Origin: Larus michahellis
Lineage: Eukaryota > Chordata > Aves > Charadriiformes > Laridae
Assembly (NCBI RefSeq): GCF_964199755.1
Contig: NC_133914.1
Span: 2,232,001-2,296,000 of the forward strand
Direction: 5' to 3'
Length of the DNA: 64,000 nucleotides
Shown here: positions 32,646 to 44,145 of the stretch, one piece after another
Numbering within the stretch: position 1 is the first letter of the stretch
How the letters are laid out: every line of letters begins with the position of its first letter
Translations under genes and position numbers: made by a program
Notes under the pieces: model-generated
What the model saw: only the letters and a program-made list of their open reading frames with translations
Database searches by the model: none
Told to the model about the DNA's origin: nothing

Positions 32646-32890
32646 GAGATAAAAGGGTGCTGGGAATGGACGTGCGACTTGGGGATCCATCTTGCTCCTG
32701 CCACGCTGTGCCCAGATTTCCCTGGGAGTCGTGCCAGCCGCTGCCGGGGAGGGAGGCGAAGCTCCCCACAGCCCCAGCGCAGCCAGGGCTCGGGGACGGA
32801 GGTACCGACGGCGGCAGGTCTCCCCCTGGGTGGCTGCGCTCGCTCCTCACATGAATGCGCCGGTTCACCCCAAGCGAATCCATCGCCCAG
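32646..32890. other. GC-rich spacer
   Basis: Unique GC-rich sequence. No feature was recognised. Confidence 0.45.
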
Positions 32891-33180
32891 CCCAGCCACC
32901 CCTGCTTGACACAACATGTCATAACTCATCTGTCACAAACAATTACTCATTACATGCATTAACATCCCCAAACTGTGTGTGTTCTAAAATCCAGACCAAC
33001 CACAGACCGTAAATATAAAGGAAACAGGCAAAAGAGCGCAGGGGATGTCACAGCTCTTCCAGCCGCCGCTCAGTGGAATACGAGCCCAAATTGACCTGGG
33101 AACATCCTAATTTTTAACTCTGTAAGAGTAAATTATTTTCCAAAAGGAAATACCACAAGTTGTTCTTTCAGGAAAAAACC
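32891..33180. promoter_or_regulatory. Candidate conserved non-coding element
   Basis: AT-leaning sequence with ACAATTACTCATTACATGC (32939-32957), CATTAACATCC near 32957, CCTAATTTTTAAC near 33106 and GAGTAAATTATTTTCC near 33125. It is complex and flanked by CpG-richer DNA. Function is inferred. Confidence 0.35.
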
Positions 33181-33510
33181 CCAGACCCCTCTTGCAGCAA
33201 CGCTACCTCCAGTGACGCTGGAGGGGACCCACCCGTCGACACCCGAGCTGGCTGAAACCACGCGGGACGCCGCAGGGAGACGCGCCACCCCTGGTGGGAG
33301 CGCGCGGGGTGCAGGAAAATCGACTTGGACGATTCCTAACCCAGTTTCGCCTTTCGGGTTGAGCCACTCTGAATTCATTTTCTCCAGAGCTCCTGCCACA
33401 ACTCTCCAGAGCCAGCGAAGCCCAGCGTGTGCCCGTCTGGGAGCCGATTCCGGCAGGCGGGGGCTCGGGAGCCAGGCAGGAGGGAGGGCGGCAGCGTCCC
33501 AGGCAGAGCA
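33181..33510. other. GC-rich spacer
   Basis: GC-rich unique sequence with moderate CpG content. No gene was recognised. Confidence 0.45.
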
Positions 33511-34060
33511 GCAGCCGCCGGACATGGAATAAAAGGCAGCCATTTGAAAGAAGGAACCTTTTTTCCTAAATCTGGTTCTAATAAGCAGTCCGACTTGCTG
33601 CCTTCCTGCTCGCCTCCCCAACGCCTTGTAATGCTGACAGACCCTGACCTAATGATGCATTTTACGGTGTTAATGCTATTATCAAACTGCTGTCGGCTGG
33701 GAGCTTTTAATTCATTAACTTGCTTTGGCTCTGGTGGGACTGTCTGGATTTTCAGTGAGCAAACAATAAGAAACAAAATATTTAACAAAATCTTCCGGAA
33801 TTCCAATATCATGCCATTGATTTTGAGTCACTTGGACTTCAATAGCTTAAACATTATTGTTTTCTGTCATTAAGGACTGGGGCAGTGGAGCTGTGAAAAG
33901 CTGCAAGGCAAATGAGTAAATATGAGCTGTTTTTTTCCTCTTTGTATCTGGAACTGCCTTCCTTTCCAATAAGCTGTTACACCACAGGAGAGTCCAATCA
34001 ATTAAAATAAAGTAAATTATGAGTTGAAAAATATTAGGAAGAAAGGCACGAACCGAAGAG
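33511..34060. promoter_or_regulatory. Candidate conserved non-coding element cluster
   Basis: About 500 bp of complex AT-rich sequence with TTCTAATAAGCAG near 33575, CTAATGATGCATTTTACGG near 33648, GTGTTAATGCTATTATC (33667-33683), TTTTAATTCATTAACTTGC (33705-33723), ATAGCTTAAACATTATTG near 33842 and TCAATTAAAATAAAG near 33997. No transposon was recognised. It is a good CNE candidate, by composition only. Confidence 0.42.
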
Positions 34061-34440
34061 ATTTGCTAGCACCACCGAGGATCACAGCAGGAAACTCCAG
34101 AGCAGCACTGGTGCTCCTCCGCATCCCCGGGTTTCGTTTCGGAGGGTTCAGCCCCGCCAGGCAGCGGCTCAGCCCCCGCAGTTTGGGTCAGGACAGACCC
34201 TGTCCCCGCGCCGGGCGTCACCCTGCGGGAGGGAGCCTGATGCTGCTGCCAAACCCCAGCACCAAACCAGGCACCGAGAGCTCCCGCTCCCTGCCGCAGT
34301 GGCTGTGCCACGGGGACATCCCCTGTAAAGGAGTCCCTAAACCCCCGCGAGCTTCCCCGAGCATGGAAGGGGCCACGGCGCTCGTCCTCTTTACCAGAGG
34401 AGGAAACCTGAGGGGCAGCGGGAGACGAGGGCACCCGCTG
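34061..34440. other. GC-rich spacer
   Basis: Unique GC-rich sequence. No feature was recognised. Confidence 0.45.
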
Positions 34441-35120
34441 GGTTTGTGAGTGACCATCTGCTGGTTATTACCTGGGCTGGGAAATCATTTTCAGATGGAG
34501 GGAAAACAAGCTGTCGGGAATGAATAGATGTTAGCGTGCAGATCATCTCCTGCACAAAAGGAATATCATAGCACGCAAATGTCATTTGTATTGTGATCAT
34601 TAGCTTGAGCTGTGGGAGGTGCCTTATATCAGTTAAATTCTTCCAGGGGCTCCCACAGAGAAGAGGAGAACTTCTTAAGCGCACAGTGGCATTTAAGCGA
34701 TTGCTGCCTGCTCTGAGCAGATGTTCCAAGGCTTAGATGGCTCAGTTTGCAAGACAGCTTCAAATTAAAATAAAAGAAGCTACAATATTTATGGGCTGCT
34801 CTGCATGTGCTGGAAATCTGAGAGGAACACACGATGCCTGGTAGCTAAAGTTACAATCAGAAACATGCCTGCAAACACACAGAGCTTGACTTCAAAGGGG
34901 GAACAGCCAGAGGTCGAGGGTGATGCAGGGGTGGTTGAATTAGCATCTCTTGAATATTCACAATCATTTCATTTAGATCTGGATGTTGATAAGCAGCTCT
35001 GACTGCATGCACATCAGTCCTCAGCTGGCGCTGCCGGGGAGGCAGAGCGTGGGGCTCCTCAGACACGTTTGTGAAGGACAAGGATGTTCACAGGGTCTCT
35101 CATTGCCTGCTACTCAGGTT
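34441..35120. promoter_or_regulatory. Candidate conserved non-coding element cluster
   Basis: An AT-leaning 650-bp block with CTGGTTATTACCTGG near 34460, GTGATCATTAGCTTGAGC (34594-34611), CAAATTAAAATAAAAG near 34761, GTTGAATTAGCATCTCTTG (34933-34951) and GAATATTCACAATCATTTC near 34952. GAATTAGCATCT also occurs near 22139 in another island. The block is complex and repeat-free; function is inferred. Confidence 0.4.
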
Positions 35121-36095
35121 TTTCAAAAATTTGTTTCTGTCTTTCTCCTTGGCAGTACCGATTACAGACAGAGATGGCTGACCGTGCTCCTGCAGCCAGC
35201 CCGTCCCGCCGTGCTGCCAGCACAGCCCCAGCCTGACCCGTTCCCAGCCCCGCTCCTGCCAAGCTGTGCCCCGACACCCTCCTGCCAGCCCCATGCCATC
35301 ACCTGGACTTGTCACACTGCACCTGGCACCACAGAGGCTGAACAGCCCTGCATGACGCTCACCTCCAGGCTGGTCCCACCTCCACGGAGGCTTGGCCCTC
35401 ATCCCCAGCAGAGAAGGGCCAGCTCACGAGCGCCCTTGTTCCCTGGAGACCTCAGTGGGTGCTGGTCCCTGCCCGGCCTTGCCCTCCCCGGCACAGCCTG
35501 CAGCCAGAGATGGCTCCGTGCGGAAGCAGCAGCACAGACAGCCCTCCCGGAGCTTTCCCTCTATCACTGAATGAATCTCAAGCCCAGGGGACGCAGCTGA
35601 TGCTGGCCCCTTTCTGCCCCAGAGCAGTGACTCTCCTCACCCCCACCCGCTCCTCTTGCTTCCCGTTCAACCCGCTGTCCCCCGAGCTGCCCGCTGCTTT
35701 CTCGGGGCGAGTTTTCCTGTTCTCCCCGTTAGCCTCTCTGCAGGGGGCTGAGCTCTTATTTCTAAGGCTTCCAAAAGAGCTCTCCTGTGCCCCTCAGGAG
35801 CTGGCTCGGGGAGGGCTGGGCCAGCGCGCTGGGGAAGGGCGAGCTCTGCGTTCAGAGCTGACGGGGCGGCTGGGGAGGAGAAGGAGCAAAGCCTCAGGGT
35901 CACCCCTTCTCCGTGCTCCCCGGGGGATCCTCTCTGGAGGCTCTGCAAGTGTCTCTGCCCTTTGATGGAGAAAGCTCTGCTTTGCCCTGCATATGGGCAC
36001 TGCTGCGGGCTTCGGGGAGGCCAGAGCGCAGTTTGCATTGCTGCAGAGCCGCTATAGATGGCAGCATTGACGAGCCACAGGCTCCAGCTCCTCAG
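35121..36095. other. GC-rich non-coding background with CTCF-like word
   Basis: GC-rich unique sequence. TAGATGGCAGCA at 36055-36066 resembles the CTCF core and matches the word at 25599. No gene or repeat was recognised. Confidence 0.45.
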
Positions 36096-36460
36096 ATGGG
36101 CTTATTGAGATAATTAATATACAAAAGACAACAGAAAATATGATATAGGTAATCCCGAGCGCAAACTCTTCCCTCACTGTAGCTGCATCTCAGGGCTCTG
36201 GCAGCAGAGCCGCTCTCCCAGGCTGGGCTCTCCACCAGGAGCGGCCGAGAGCCATTGCACCAGGCCGGGCTCCTGTGGCCATCCATCTCCTCCACCCTGA
36301 GGTTTGGGTCACCGCTGCCTTCCCATGTGGGCTCTGCTCCTCAGGGAGGTTCCATCACCCCCCTGGATGAGGTGCTGCATCCACAGGTGGTTTGGGAATG
36401 CCGCGCGGAGGGGAGGTGAGACAGGATGGAGAGCTCTCACGGATAGGTTTTTCCAAGCCC
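36096..36460. other. Mixed-composition spacer
   Basis: A short AT island (36100-36165, with GAGATAATTAATATAC at 36107-36122) is followed by GC-rich unique sequence. The AT island is a minor CNE candidate. Confidence 0.35.
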
Positions 36461-36780
36461 TCACATCTCCAATATTTATAGTGACTGATGGTAACTCAAA
36501 CACGGTTTGTGATTCAACCTGATGAACCTGAAGCCCTAAATCACACTAGTCTGCCAAGTGAAGTACTTTAGCCTTCTGCCCTCACCGCCGTAAACAGAGT
36601 GTGTCTGCAGGCTCCTGGGAGCAGTTTAATGAACTGCCTGATGCTGCCAACAGACTTTCTAATGTTTTGTGTCCCTCCTGTGAAAGTCCCTTGCCCCTTT
36701 CCCCACGCTTTCTGCAATGTTTTCCGGTAATTGCTGCCCTTCTGCTGGGGAAAACTACAGAGAAGAGCAGCTGGGCAGGC
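36461..36780. other. AT-leaning island
   Basis: AT-leaning complex sequence with CAATATTTATAGTGACTG near 36471 and CAGTTTAATGAACTGCC (36623-36639). The latter is a partial palindrome, CAGTTTAATGAACTG. It is a weak CNE candidate. Confidence 0.3.
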
Positions 36781-37059
36781 AACGGGCCTCTTAAGTGGTA
36801 CTTTTCTGCAGGGAGGGCAGCGTGCGCGGAGCCGGGACGTGCCCCAGCCACGGCTGTGCCGGAGCAGAGCCTGCCCCGCTGCGGGTCCCTGCTGCAGGCA
36901 GGCCAGGCGAGGGGAGGCTGCCCGGCTCCACGCGCTTCTCTGGGGGGAAAAGGGGGCGGAGGGGATGCTGTTGGGGACCAGGCTGTGATCCCGGCCCCTC
37001 AGGAGCCTGCAAGAGGCAGGGGCAGCTTCCCGTATCGGGCGAGGGAAGAAAACGCTGCT
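36781..37059. other. GC-rich spacer
   Basis: GC-rich unique sequence with moderate CpG content. No gene was recognised. Confidence 0.45.
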
Positions 37060-38115
37060 CAGCACACTGACGGTAAGAATAAAGGTGTGTAAGATCCCAT
37101 CCAAAGTCTCTGTTATCTCAACAAGTTCCCTATTTATTTTCCAGACACAATACACTTTGTAGCCTCCTGTTTCACTCAGACGGGAAAAACAATTATATAT
37201 TTATTTATTTAAATTGAGAACCCTGGTGGAAAACAAGCTTTGGTTCCAGAAGCAATTACATTCCACCTCTTAACTGGATTAGGTAACTTGATAAAACTCC
37301 AGTGGAGAAATATTTGCTCATATTTAATCATTTGTTGACTTGGCACCTCTCAGAAAAAAGCAAAATTAAATAAAAATGTGTAAAGGGCAACCCGCTTGCT
37401 GATAAATCCTACCCACTCTGAGCAGTTTATTACAGGAGCAACGATCCATTAGCTCTATACATAAATTAGAATCATGCATTCGGTTTATGGAGTTGCAAAT
37501 TGTCGGCTGCTGCCATTATGTCAAAAATACGCTGTGCCAAGAATGAAACATGATTATTGTCTGTATTGTCTGCCCTCAGCAGATGAAGTCCAGACAGTTT
37601 AGGGTTAGCCAGTATGAAAAGCAAAAGGAATTCAAGCCCTTTCTCTATTTATTTTTTTTTTTTGCTGCTTGTAAAAACAAAGCAATCAGCATGCTTGCAT
37701 GTTAACATAGTCTGAAGACACGTAGTGAATACTCTATTAGTGCCCTGAAAACCAACCCCCGTAGCATCTATCGATCACAGCCTTTTTGTAACCGGTGTCC
37801 AAGTGCAGGAATACAGCCCTTGAAACGAGATCCAGCCATCAATATTCTCCCTGGGCGTACATGCTGCCGGAGCGCCTTATTGCAGGTTGGATCACCACCC
37901 TCGGAGCTTTCCATTATTTCTTAGTCCAAAAAGAGAGAGTACTGCCGTTTCTGCCTGATACTGCCGCTGCTACATATATGCTGTTAACGGGGAAATAAAA
38001 GGCTGTAGTGTTACTTGGGGTCCACAGGTAATCATTATACAGCTGTAACGATAGAAAAACAATAGGTCTTGGGGGAATTACAGCAGGAATCAGTTCAGCT
38101 AAGTATTGACACCAT
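37060..38115. promoter_or_regulatory. 1-kb AT-rich block, strongest conserved non-coding candidate
   Basis: The longest unbroken AT-rich, complex, CpG-poor block in the GC-rich half. It includes ACAATTATATATTTATTTAT (37189-37208), GAAGCAATTACATTCC (37248-37263), ATATTTAATCATTTGTTGAC (37320-37339), ACATAAATTAGAATCATGCA (37459-37478), GATTATTGTCTGTATTGTC (37552-37570), a T-run near 37652-37663, GCATGCTTGCATGTTAAC near 37689 and CACCATTAGCCCCGC near 38110. Apart from the T-run it has little low complexity and no visible transposon. These properties fit a cluster of enhancers; conservation is untested. Confidence 0.5.
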
Positions 38116-39104
38116 TAGCCCCGCTAAGGCTCGCTGTCTTGTAGCCCGAGCTGAGGCTTGAGCCTGGATGGGATTCCCAGGCACGTGGGAAGCAACAGCA
38201 GATCCCAGGCAAGCCCCAGTGCGGTGGGAAGTGCCTGCGGTGCCACGTTCGCCTCCCTCAACACCAAACCTCTCCTGGGCACCTGATGCACAGAGCACGG
38301 CGGGAACCCCCACCTCGGGGGCTCCCCGCGCTGAAGGTGCTGCCGCGGTGCGAGGGACACAGTCCTGGCGGTGCCGGTTGGGAGCGCGGGGCCACGTTTG
38401 GAGGGATCCTCGGAGCCGCTGGCATGAGCGGAGCACGGTCTCATTCAACTGTCAGGGGAAACGGGGAGGCTGTCAGAGCACACTGCTCGGAGGCTTTGAC
38501 GGGTATCTGGAAGGTGTCACTGTGCTTTCATCTAGCAATTAATAAAGCCTGAAGACTGAATCTAATCCTGAGGAGGTGATTTCTGCCGGCTGGGAGGGAG
38601 AAGGCATCTGGAGATGTCCCAGGTCGGAGCTGGGTTTCCCCAGCACCCAGTCTGTGCATTGCTCTGCAGCGGGCACGAGGTGCTGCTCAGACACGGGCTG
38701 TGCTGGATGGGGCCACAGGGTCAGATCCTGCCCCCGGCTCCGACCCTGGGCTCCCTCAGGACAAGGAAGGTCTCCTGATGCACAGACAGGGACTGCCCTG
38801 GTGCAGGGGACCCCGCTGCTGGCTCAAAGATGGCTTTATGCCACGGCAGCTTGGGTATATGGCAAGGAGGGGGACAGCCGGGGCAGAAATAAGTTATACA
38901 TCTGCCGTCACACGGACGAAGGGCTGTGGTGTGGAAGGTGACTGGAGAGGGCATGGGGAGAGGACAGCACAGCTCAGGCCAGGGGCAGCGGGGATGCAGG
39001 TGGGAGTGCAGAGCGGGCAGAGCGGCTCCCCCCGCTCCCCCCGGGGCCGGCAGCCTGCGGGTGTGAGCTCTGCCAGGGGCTCACCCTCTGAGCAGCGGCA
39101 GGGA
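38116..39104. other. GC-rich background
   Basis: GC-rich unique sequence with overlapping open frames lacking domains. An AT-leaning patch lies at 38520-38580. No gene was recognised. Confidence 0.45.
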
Positions 39105-39480
39105 GTCAGCTTAGTACTTAAAAAAAATTATAAAGACAAATGTAATCCCATAGAAGTAATGTGCCCTCACAAAAAAAATACCTTTAGTACCCGCTAAGAA
39201 GCTGCTCACTTGAGCTGGGATAAATGTGTTTATGCAGGAAAGGTCCCTGTCACAACGAGCGTAGTACTTTGCTCATTAAAGGCGTCAATTCTAATCTAGT
39301 TCAGCCCACACCGAATATACTTAGTCATGAGGGGGCCAAGTAACCCAACGGGGCTATGTTTAGTATGTTAAATCATTCACTGAGAGGCAGCTTTGAGCAA
39401 TTCATTTATTCTATGGAGGTTTATTTTCTATTTAATTATCCATTTCACATGGAGCAGTTGCACCATGGGAGATGCGTGCC
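39105..39480. promoter_or_regulatory. Candidate conserved non-coding element
   Basis: AT-rich complex sequence with GCTCATTAAAGGCGTC (39271-39286), TTCTAATCTAGTTC near 39289, GAGCAATTCATTTATTC (39395-39411) and ATTTAATTATCC near 39430. It is repeat-free. Enhancer function is inferred. Confidence 0.4.
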
Positions 39481-40200
39481 CAGATGCCCACGTGTGTGCA
39501 CACACACAAACCTGCACGTATTATCTGGCTACAGACTTTCAGAGGCAGCTTCAGTAAAACGGCAGCTGCACTCAACCTGAGAAATGTCACAAACGAAATT
39601 GCAGTGTCTGAGGAAAGGCCCGGCGTGGGCTTTGGGCAGTATTTTTGTAGTTGCCAAGGTGACCTGAAGGCCCGTTTTACTCTTGCCTTTCCTGGGATCT
39701 TAACTCAGCTCATGCAAGTGGGGTCACGGCCCGGGATTCCCCAGAAAAGCCTGCAGTTTCTTCTCTAAAGCGAAGACCAGCTTTTGGAAAACTTCTGCAC
39801 AGTTTATTATTTCCTGAAGATCTGCCACGGGTTCTGAGGATAAGCCCGTGCTCAATCCTCTGCATGTTCGCCAGGGCGTTGGGTCTCCTCCGTGTCTGTG
39901 CAACGGCCAGTGCGCTGCAGGAGGGATGTCTGGATCAAAACACCCGGTGCCGTCTGGCGTGGGCTCGCTTGGCCGGCCCCGATCGCTCAAGCCAACGCTC
40001 TTCAAAGATTTAAAGATCTGGAGAGGGCACTGCCAAAGGGAAGGATTATACAAATTATTTTCTCTTCTTTGGACTCACAATGCAATGCCGCATTTTAAGC
40101 TCCCCTCCAAGGCCAAACACCCGCGATTCTGGGGGCTGAGCCGTCCCCTTCGCTGGAGGCTGCGACAGCCCGCGGTGTGTGGAGAGCCGGGGCTGGGTGA
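39481..40200. other. Mixed-composition non-coding sequence
   Basis: Unique sequence of intermediate GC content with a short CACACACA word near 39497. No gene or repeat was recognised. Confidence 0.45.
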
Positions 40201-40860
40201 CCCCCTCCTTCCAGATGTGCTCATTTAAAATGATGGTTAATAACCCCATCTCACCTGCACGGGCAGAAGGAGTAAAATAAAGGAGGTTCTGCTTTATTTA
40301 TTCTTCTTAATGTGAAATTCATGCCCTGATTGCCTTTGCTCTCTCCAGCCAGGCTTCTGGGAGGTAAGAGATTCAGTTCATGAATCTGAATTTGGGGAAG
40401 CTCCATCTTTTGAGCTTTCTGTTCAAGGAAAGTTACTTGATAGCTAGGGAGCCAAGGGGGAAATACATTATTGAAAGAAAAGCTTCCTTTTTAATCTAAA
40501 ATTCAGCAGGATCTTTGAGATGAAAAAGGTTATTTCCAAGAGTCTGTCCAGCATATCTTGAGGGCTTCTCCTTCCCACACAATAGCGAGTGGCGGGGAGG
40601 GAGGAGCCTGGGTCAGAAACACGGGCTGCTGCTTCTCTCTCAATTACACCCGCATCCCATCTCCTGACATTGGAAGAGCAAATCCCCTTGCAAAGAAGTG
40701 CTTGGAGGCTGACTGTAAAAAGAGGAGAAAGTAATTATGGCTTAACTGTGCAAACAGTGACTCCTGGGAGCAGCCTGGCGGGGTGCGGGGGGCTACTCGC
40801 AGGAGTGACCTGAGAGGCAGCACACTTCCACCCAGGAAAGCACTTAAATAGCAGCTCGGT
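40201..40860. other. AT-leaning non-coding sequence
   Basis: AT-leaning segments at 40220-40345 (GATGGTTAATAACC near 40233, AGGAGTAAAATAAAGG near 40269) and 40430-40530 (TTTTTAATCTAAAATTC near 40490) lie in mixed sequence. These are CNE candidates of low strength. Confidence 0.35.
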
Positions 40861-41215
40861 CCCTTTGAACTCAATTTGTCGAACGCTGTTAAAGAGTGTA
40901 TTGAAGCCCAGAAAAGGGAATGCCGGGTTTTCTGGGGATGGGTGGATGCTGGGGACTTTGAACTTGAGGGGATCGTGGTTGGCTGCCAAGAGATCCATGA
41001 AGCCCTGCAAGAGGCACGCATTTTCAGGGGCTTGGTTTCTCCCATTGCCGTGCCGCCAAAGAACTTGGGAGCAAGATCAGGAGGAGATGCCTTTTTCTGG
41101 CGAGATGGCAAAGCAGGTAGTACCGTATTCTGTACTGCCGGAGCAATACCCCGTGCCATCACCCCGCGTGGCTGAGATCGGGGTGGTGGAGCTGGTCCCC
41201 TCGTGAGGCAGTGGG
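40861..41215. other. Low-stop segment without gene support
   Basis: Two plus frames (99 and 113 codons) and one minus frame (172 codons) are all open across this segment despite ordinary base composition. The plus frame from 40876 reads with balanced amino acids. None shows a domain that I recognise, and the possible donor at AAGCAGGTAGTA (41111-41122) has no matching acceptor. I do not call a gene. Confidence 0.3.
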
Positions 41216-41840
41216 AGAAAATCTTGCAAGAGGGTCAGATCCATGCTTGGGAGAAACCTGTTTTTCTCTCTGACCTGGAAACAATCCAGATTTGCTTCTG
41301 CTCCCAATTTAAAAACATTCTCTTGCCACGGTCAATTATTTTAAATCCTCTCCATGGACTGTGCTGTGCTCAAGGAGCTGGCAAGAGCAGGAGCGGCGTG
41401 TCTGTGTCTGCATGGGCAAACAGGGAACGACAGGCTCCTGCTCCTCTCTGGGGATGCCATTAGGTGGGATCTATGTGCAGGGATGGAAATGCAGTAATTC
41501 TGCTGTCAGCAGTTTTCTCCGCAAACATTCACACCGCTCTCCACCCTTGTAGCTAGATCGTGGGGCTTGCTGTATTAAAGGGAGACTTGTGTTCCTGCCA
41601 CTGAGATGACAAACACTAAATGAGACATTCTTGTTCCAAACGATGCATTTTTTTTTTCTTTTTGCTTCCGTTCGCTACAGGCTGTCAGCTGCGAGGCGCC
41701 CCGTGCCCTCCCGGCCGGCCCTTCTCCGCTCTCTGCATTGCACCTGGGCTCTGCCGTGCCCGCGCCCAGCGCTGAGCGCTGACATCCCGGCTCCAGGGCG
41801 TTTCCGTGCTTATCGCAATGCAGGCTCGACGCCTTCCATT
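41216..41840. other. Mixed-composition non-coding sequence
   Basis: Unique sequence with a T-rich tract near 41648-41663. The word GCTGTCAGCTGC (41681-41692) is identical to one at 3484-3495. No gene was recognised. Confidence 0.4.
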
Positions 41841-42150
41841 TATTTTGAATCACTGAAACGCCATTAAGCTGAGAGGAAATGTAAAAACCTCTGCTGGCAT
41901 TCAGAGAGACAGAATTACGCTAAAACGGTACTCAGAGCAAATTATCTCTTCTACCTGGTTTTACTAGGAACAAAACCTCAGGCCCCGGAATTCAAGCTCC
42001 CTGGCAAAACTAATTATAAGATATTCATAAATGTAAAATATTAGTTATGCAAAGATGTCTTCTAAACAATATTTATGTTGTTCTTGCCTTGTTGAACAAA
42101 AAGCATTTAAATGAGTTCTTTTTTAACTTTTGAGGAATTTGAATGTTTGC
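41841..42150. promoter_or_regulatory. Candidate conserved non-coding element
   Basis: AT-rich complex sequence with ACGCCATTAAGCTGAG (41859-41874), AAACTAATTATAAGATATTC (42006-42025), TATTAGTTATGCAAAG near 42038 and AATATTTATGTTG near 42068. No repeat was recognised. Function is inferred. Confidence 0.4.
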
Positions 42151-42790
42151 GCTGATGGAAGGCAGCAGGCTGGCAGCCCGCGGAACTGGGAGGATTTATG
42201 GGTGGGTAAGTGGAAACTGGGGGGAGGCAAGGCTTTTTAACGAGAGGAACTCCCTGCTGCCGGACACCCCGTGGCCACAGCGGTGAGGTTTAGGGACAGA
42301 GAGCATTCACACGGGTACAGAGAACGCCGGCACTGCTGTAGCAAATGAGAGAAAGAGAAATGATGGGGCGTTGTGCAAAGCACCATGGTTTAGCTCTCTG
42401 TTTCCTTCCACCGTGGGAAAACACCAGAACTCCACTTCTAAATGGTCATTTTTGGTTTGCTTTTAAAAAGGCAGAACAAGGGTATGTCTCAGCAGCTCCG
42501 TACACCTTCCAGAACATTTTCTTCCTCTTGCAGGTTTCAACAGAGAGCAGGAAAATCCATTGCCTGTTATCCAGTGGAAATAAACGGGCTGCACAGGGGC
42601 TACGAGGCAGGTCCGGGGCAGAGCTCACGTGTACGCTCTCTGCAATTGTTTCGGTTACAGAGCGTTGTTTCCTGCGTGCCTCGCCGCGCGGGAGCTACGG
42701 GGGTTGCAGGTGGTTTCCCTCACCTCCCACCGCGCTTCCTGCACCTTCTCCTTGGTTTGCTACGTGACGCCGTTGCGAGCGGAGCCATAT
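42151..42790. other. Mixed-composition non-coding sequence
   Basis: Unique intermediate-GC sequence. A pyrimidine-rich stretch (42517-42531) ends in TTGCAG, which resembles a splice acceptor, but no supported exon follows. No repeat was recognised. Confidence 0.4.
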
Positions 42791-43240
42791 GGTCTTGAGC
42801 AATCAAGGCTACTTTCTGCCTCATTTCTTTTGCAACCTGCATAGCGATTCCAGCGTTAAGTTTAGAGCTGCTAATTATTATCCACTGCAATATGGCAGAC
42901 AGCGTATTATTTTGTAGTAATTCAGGACAGTTCCTCCACGTGGGCTCAGACGGCAGGTCACGCAGTGGGTGCAGCTGCAGTCCCCGTGGAAATATGGGTG
43001 CGACTGGGAGTCTCTGCATTTTCCTCGCTGTCAGGACACCACCGCGCTCCCTTCCATAGCGCTCCTCCCATGAAGCGGATGCATGTGACCGGGTGCTTCG
43101 TGTCAGTGTAACTATTGCTTCCAGAGCACGACTGCTCGTGTTCACTCTAATGAAGTTAAGATAACAATCTTCTCGAGGAACCTGGCACTTTGGACAAATA
43201 ACCAAATCATAGCTCCTGCCTACCTGCGTTCCCTTTCTCC
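42791..43240. promoter_or_regulatory. Two weak conserved non-coding element candidates
   Basis: Complex CpG-poor segments at 42795-42935 (GAGCTGCTAATTATTATCC at 42866-42884, GTAGTAATTCAGG near 42915) and 43095-43215 (CTAATGAAGTTAAGATAAC at 43147-43165). They are bordered by GC-richer DNA. Enhancer function is inferred. Confidence 0.35.
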
Positions 43241-43400
43241 CCCTCTCACTTGACCGGCCCACGCAGCAAAGGCAGAGCAGAAGCCCCTCAGCCACGGGGT
43301 TTGCCGCAAGCCCGGGGCTGAGAGACGGGATCCCTGCCTGCAGAGAACAACTATTCCCCGCCTTCCTCGGTGTCTCCTTACCCCAATTCGTGCCCTGCCC
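43241..43400. other. GC-rich spacer
   Basis: Short GC-rich unique spacer with no identified feature. Confidence 0.4.
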
Positions 43401-43925
43401 TCTGCAATGTAATTCTCCAGTACACTTTTATTCAAAAAGGAATCACCTGCCAACCCCGCAAAAGCCTTTATCTGAGGGGAGGTATCAGTTAATATTGGTT
43501 AAAATAGATTTTTCTGAGCACAGAGTATTGCTTTTTTTTTTAATGCCTAAACTGCAAAGTGATGCCTTGAAGATGAGATTAGTTCATTATTTATAAAAGT
43601 AAAATCCCTCAGAATGTATTAAATATGAAAACATTGTATCGGGGTGTAAGATTTGTGAGGATTAGTCTCTGAAGTCTAGACATTTATCTCTGAACGCATT
43701 ACATTTGCATTCATTACATACCCTGCTGTACCTCTAAACATGAAAACTGATCTGCAGAACAGATGATCAAAGCAGGGAAATGCAGATCAGAAAACATGCT
43801 GTGTTCACTTAGGAACGAAAAAATGTTATAAAAAAAATAATAATTGTCTGATATTCCAGTACATGAAACTATAATGTAAACCCCCGCAGCAGCGATGGGG
43901 AACCTCAGAAGCAGCTGACATTTGG
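43401..43925. promoter_or_regulatory. Candidate conserved non-coding element cluster
   Basis: A 500-bp AT-rich block with CAGTTAATATTGGTTAAAAT (43487-43506), a T-run near 43532-43540, GATTAGTTCATTATTTATA (43577-43595), TATTAAATATG near 43617, clustered CATTACATTTGCATTCATTA (43698-43717) and AAATAATAATTGTCTG (43836-43851). TTTGCAT is a POU/octamer-type word. The sequence is complex; function is inferred. Confidence 0.4.
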
Positions 43926-44145
43926 ATTGGAGATGCTGCCGAAGGTGCTGATGCTTTCACAAAGGTTCTCTGCGCCCCTTGGTGGAGGACGGGCGCTGGA
44001 TGGCAGGGACGCCCCGCGCCCCCCGGCCGACGGCAGTGCAGCGCCCGGGGTCAGTCCTGCCTCTGCCCCTGCCTGTGCCCCACGGGGCTCACCCCGGCAC
44101 ACCCCCCTCACGCCTTAACAGTCCCACCGCCACTGTGTCACCACA
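43926..44145. other. GC-rich island
   Basis: A GC-rich patch with a few CpG-dense words (CGCCCCGCGCCCCCCGGCCG near 44010) inside an AT-leaning region. Nothing genic was recognised. Confidence 0.35.

Noticed and set aside
40644..41206. Possible exon: two plus frames and one long minus frame open in ordinary-composition DNA
   Set aside because: Three conflicting frames cannot all code, none has a known domain, and the donor-like AAGCAGGTAGTA lacks a matching acceptor. Only a low-confidence note was kept.
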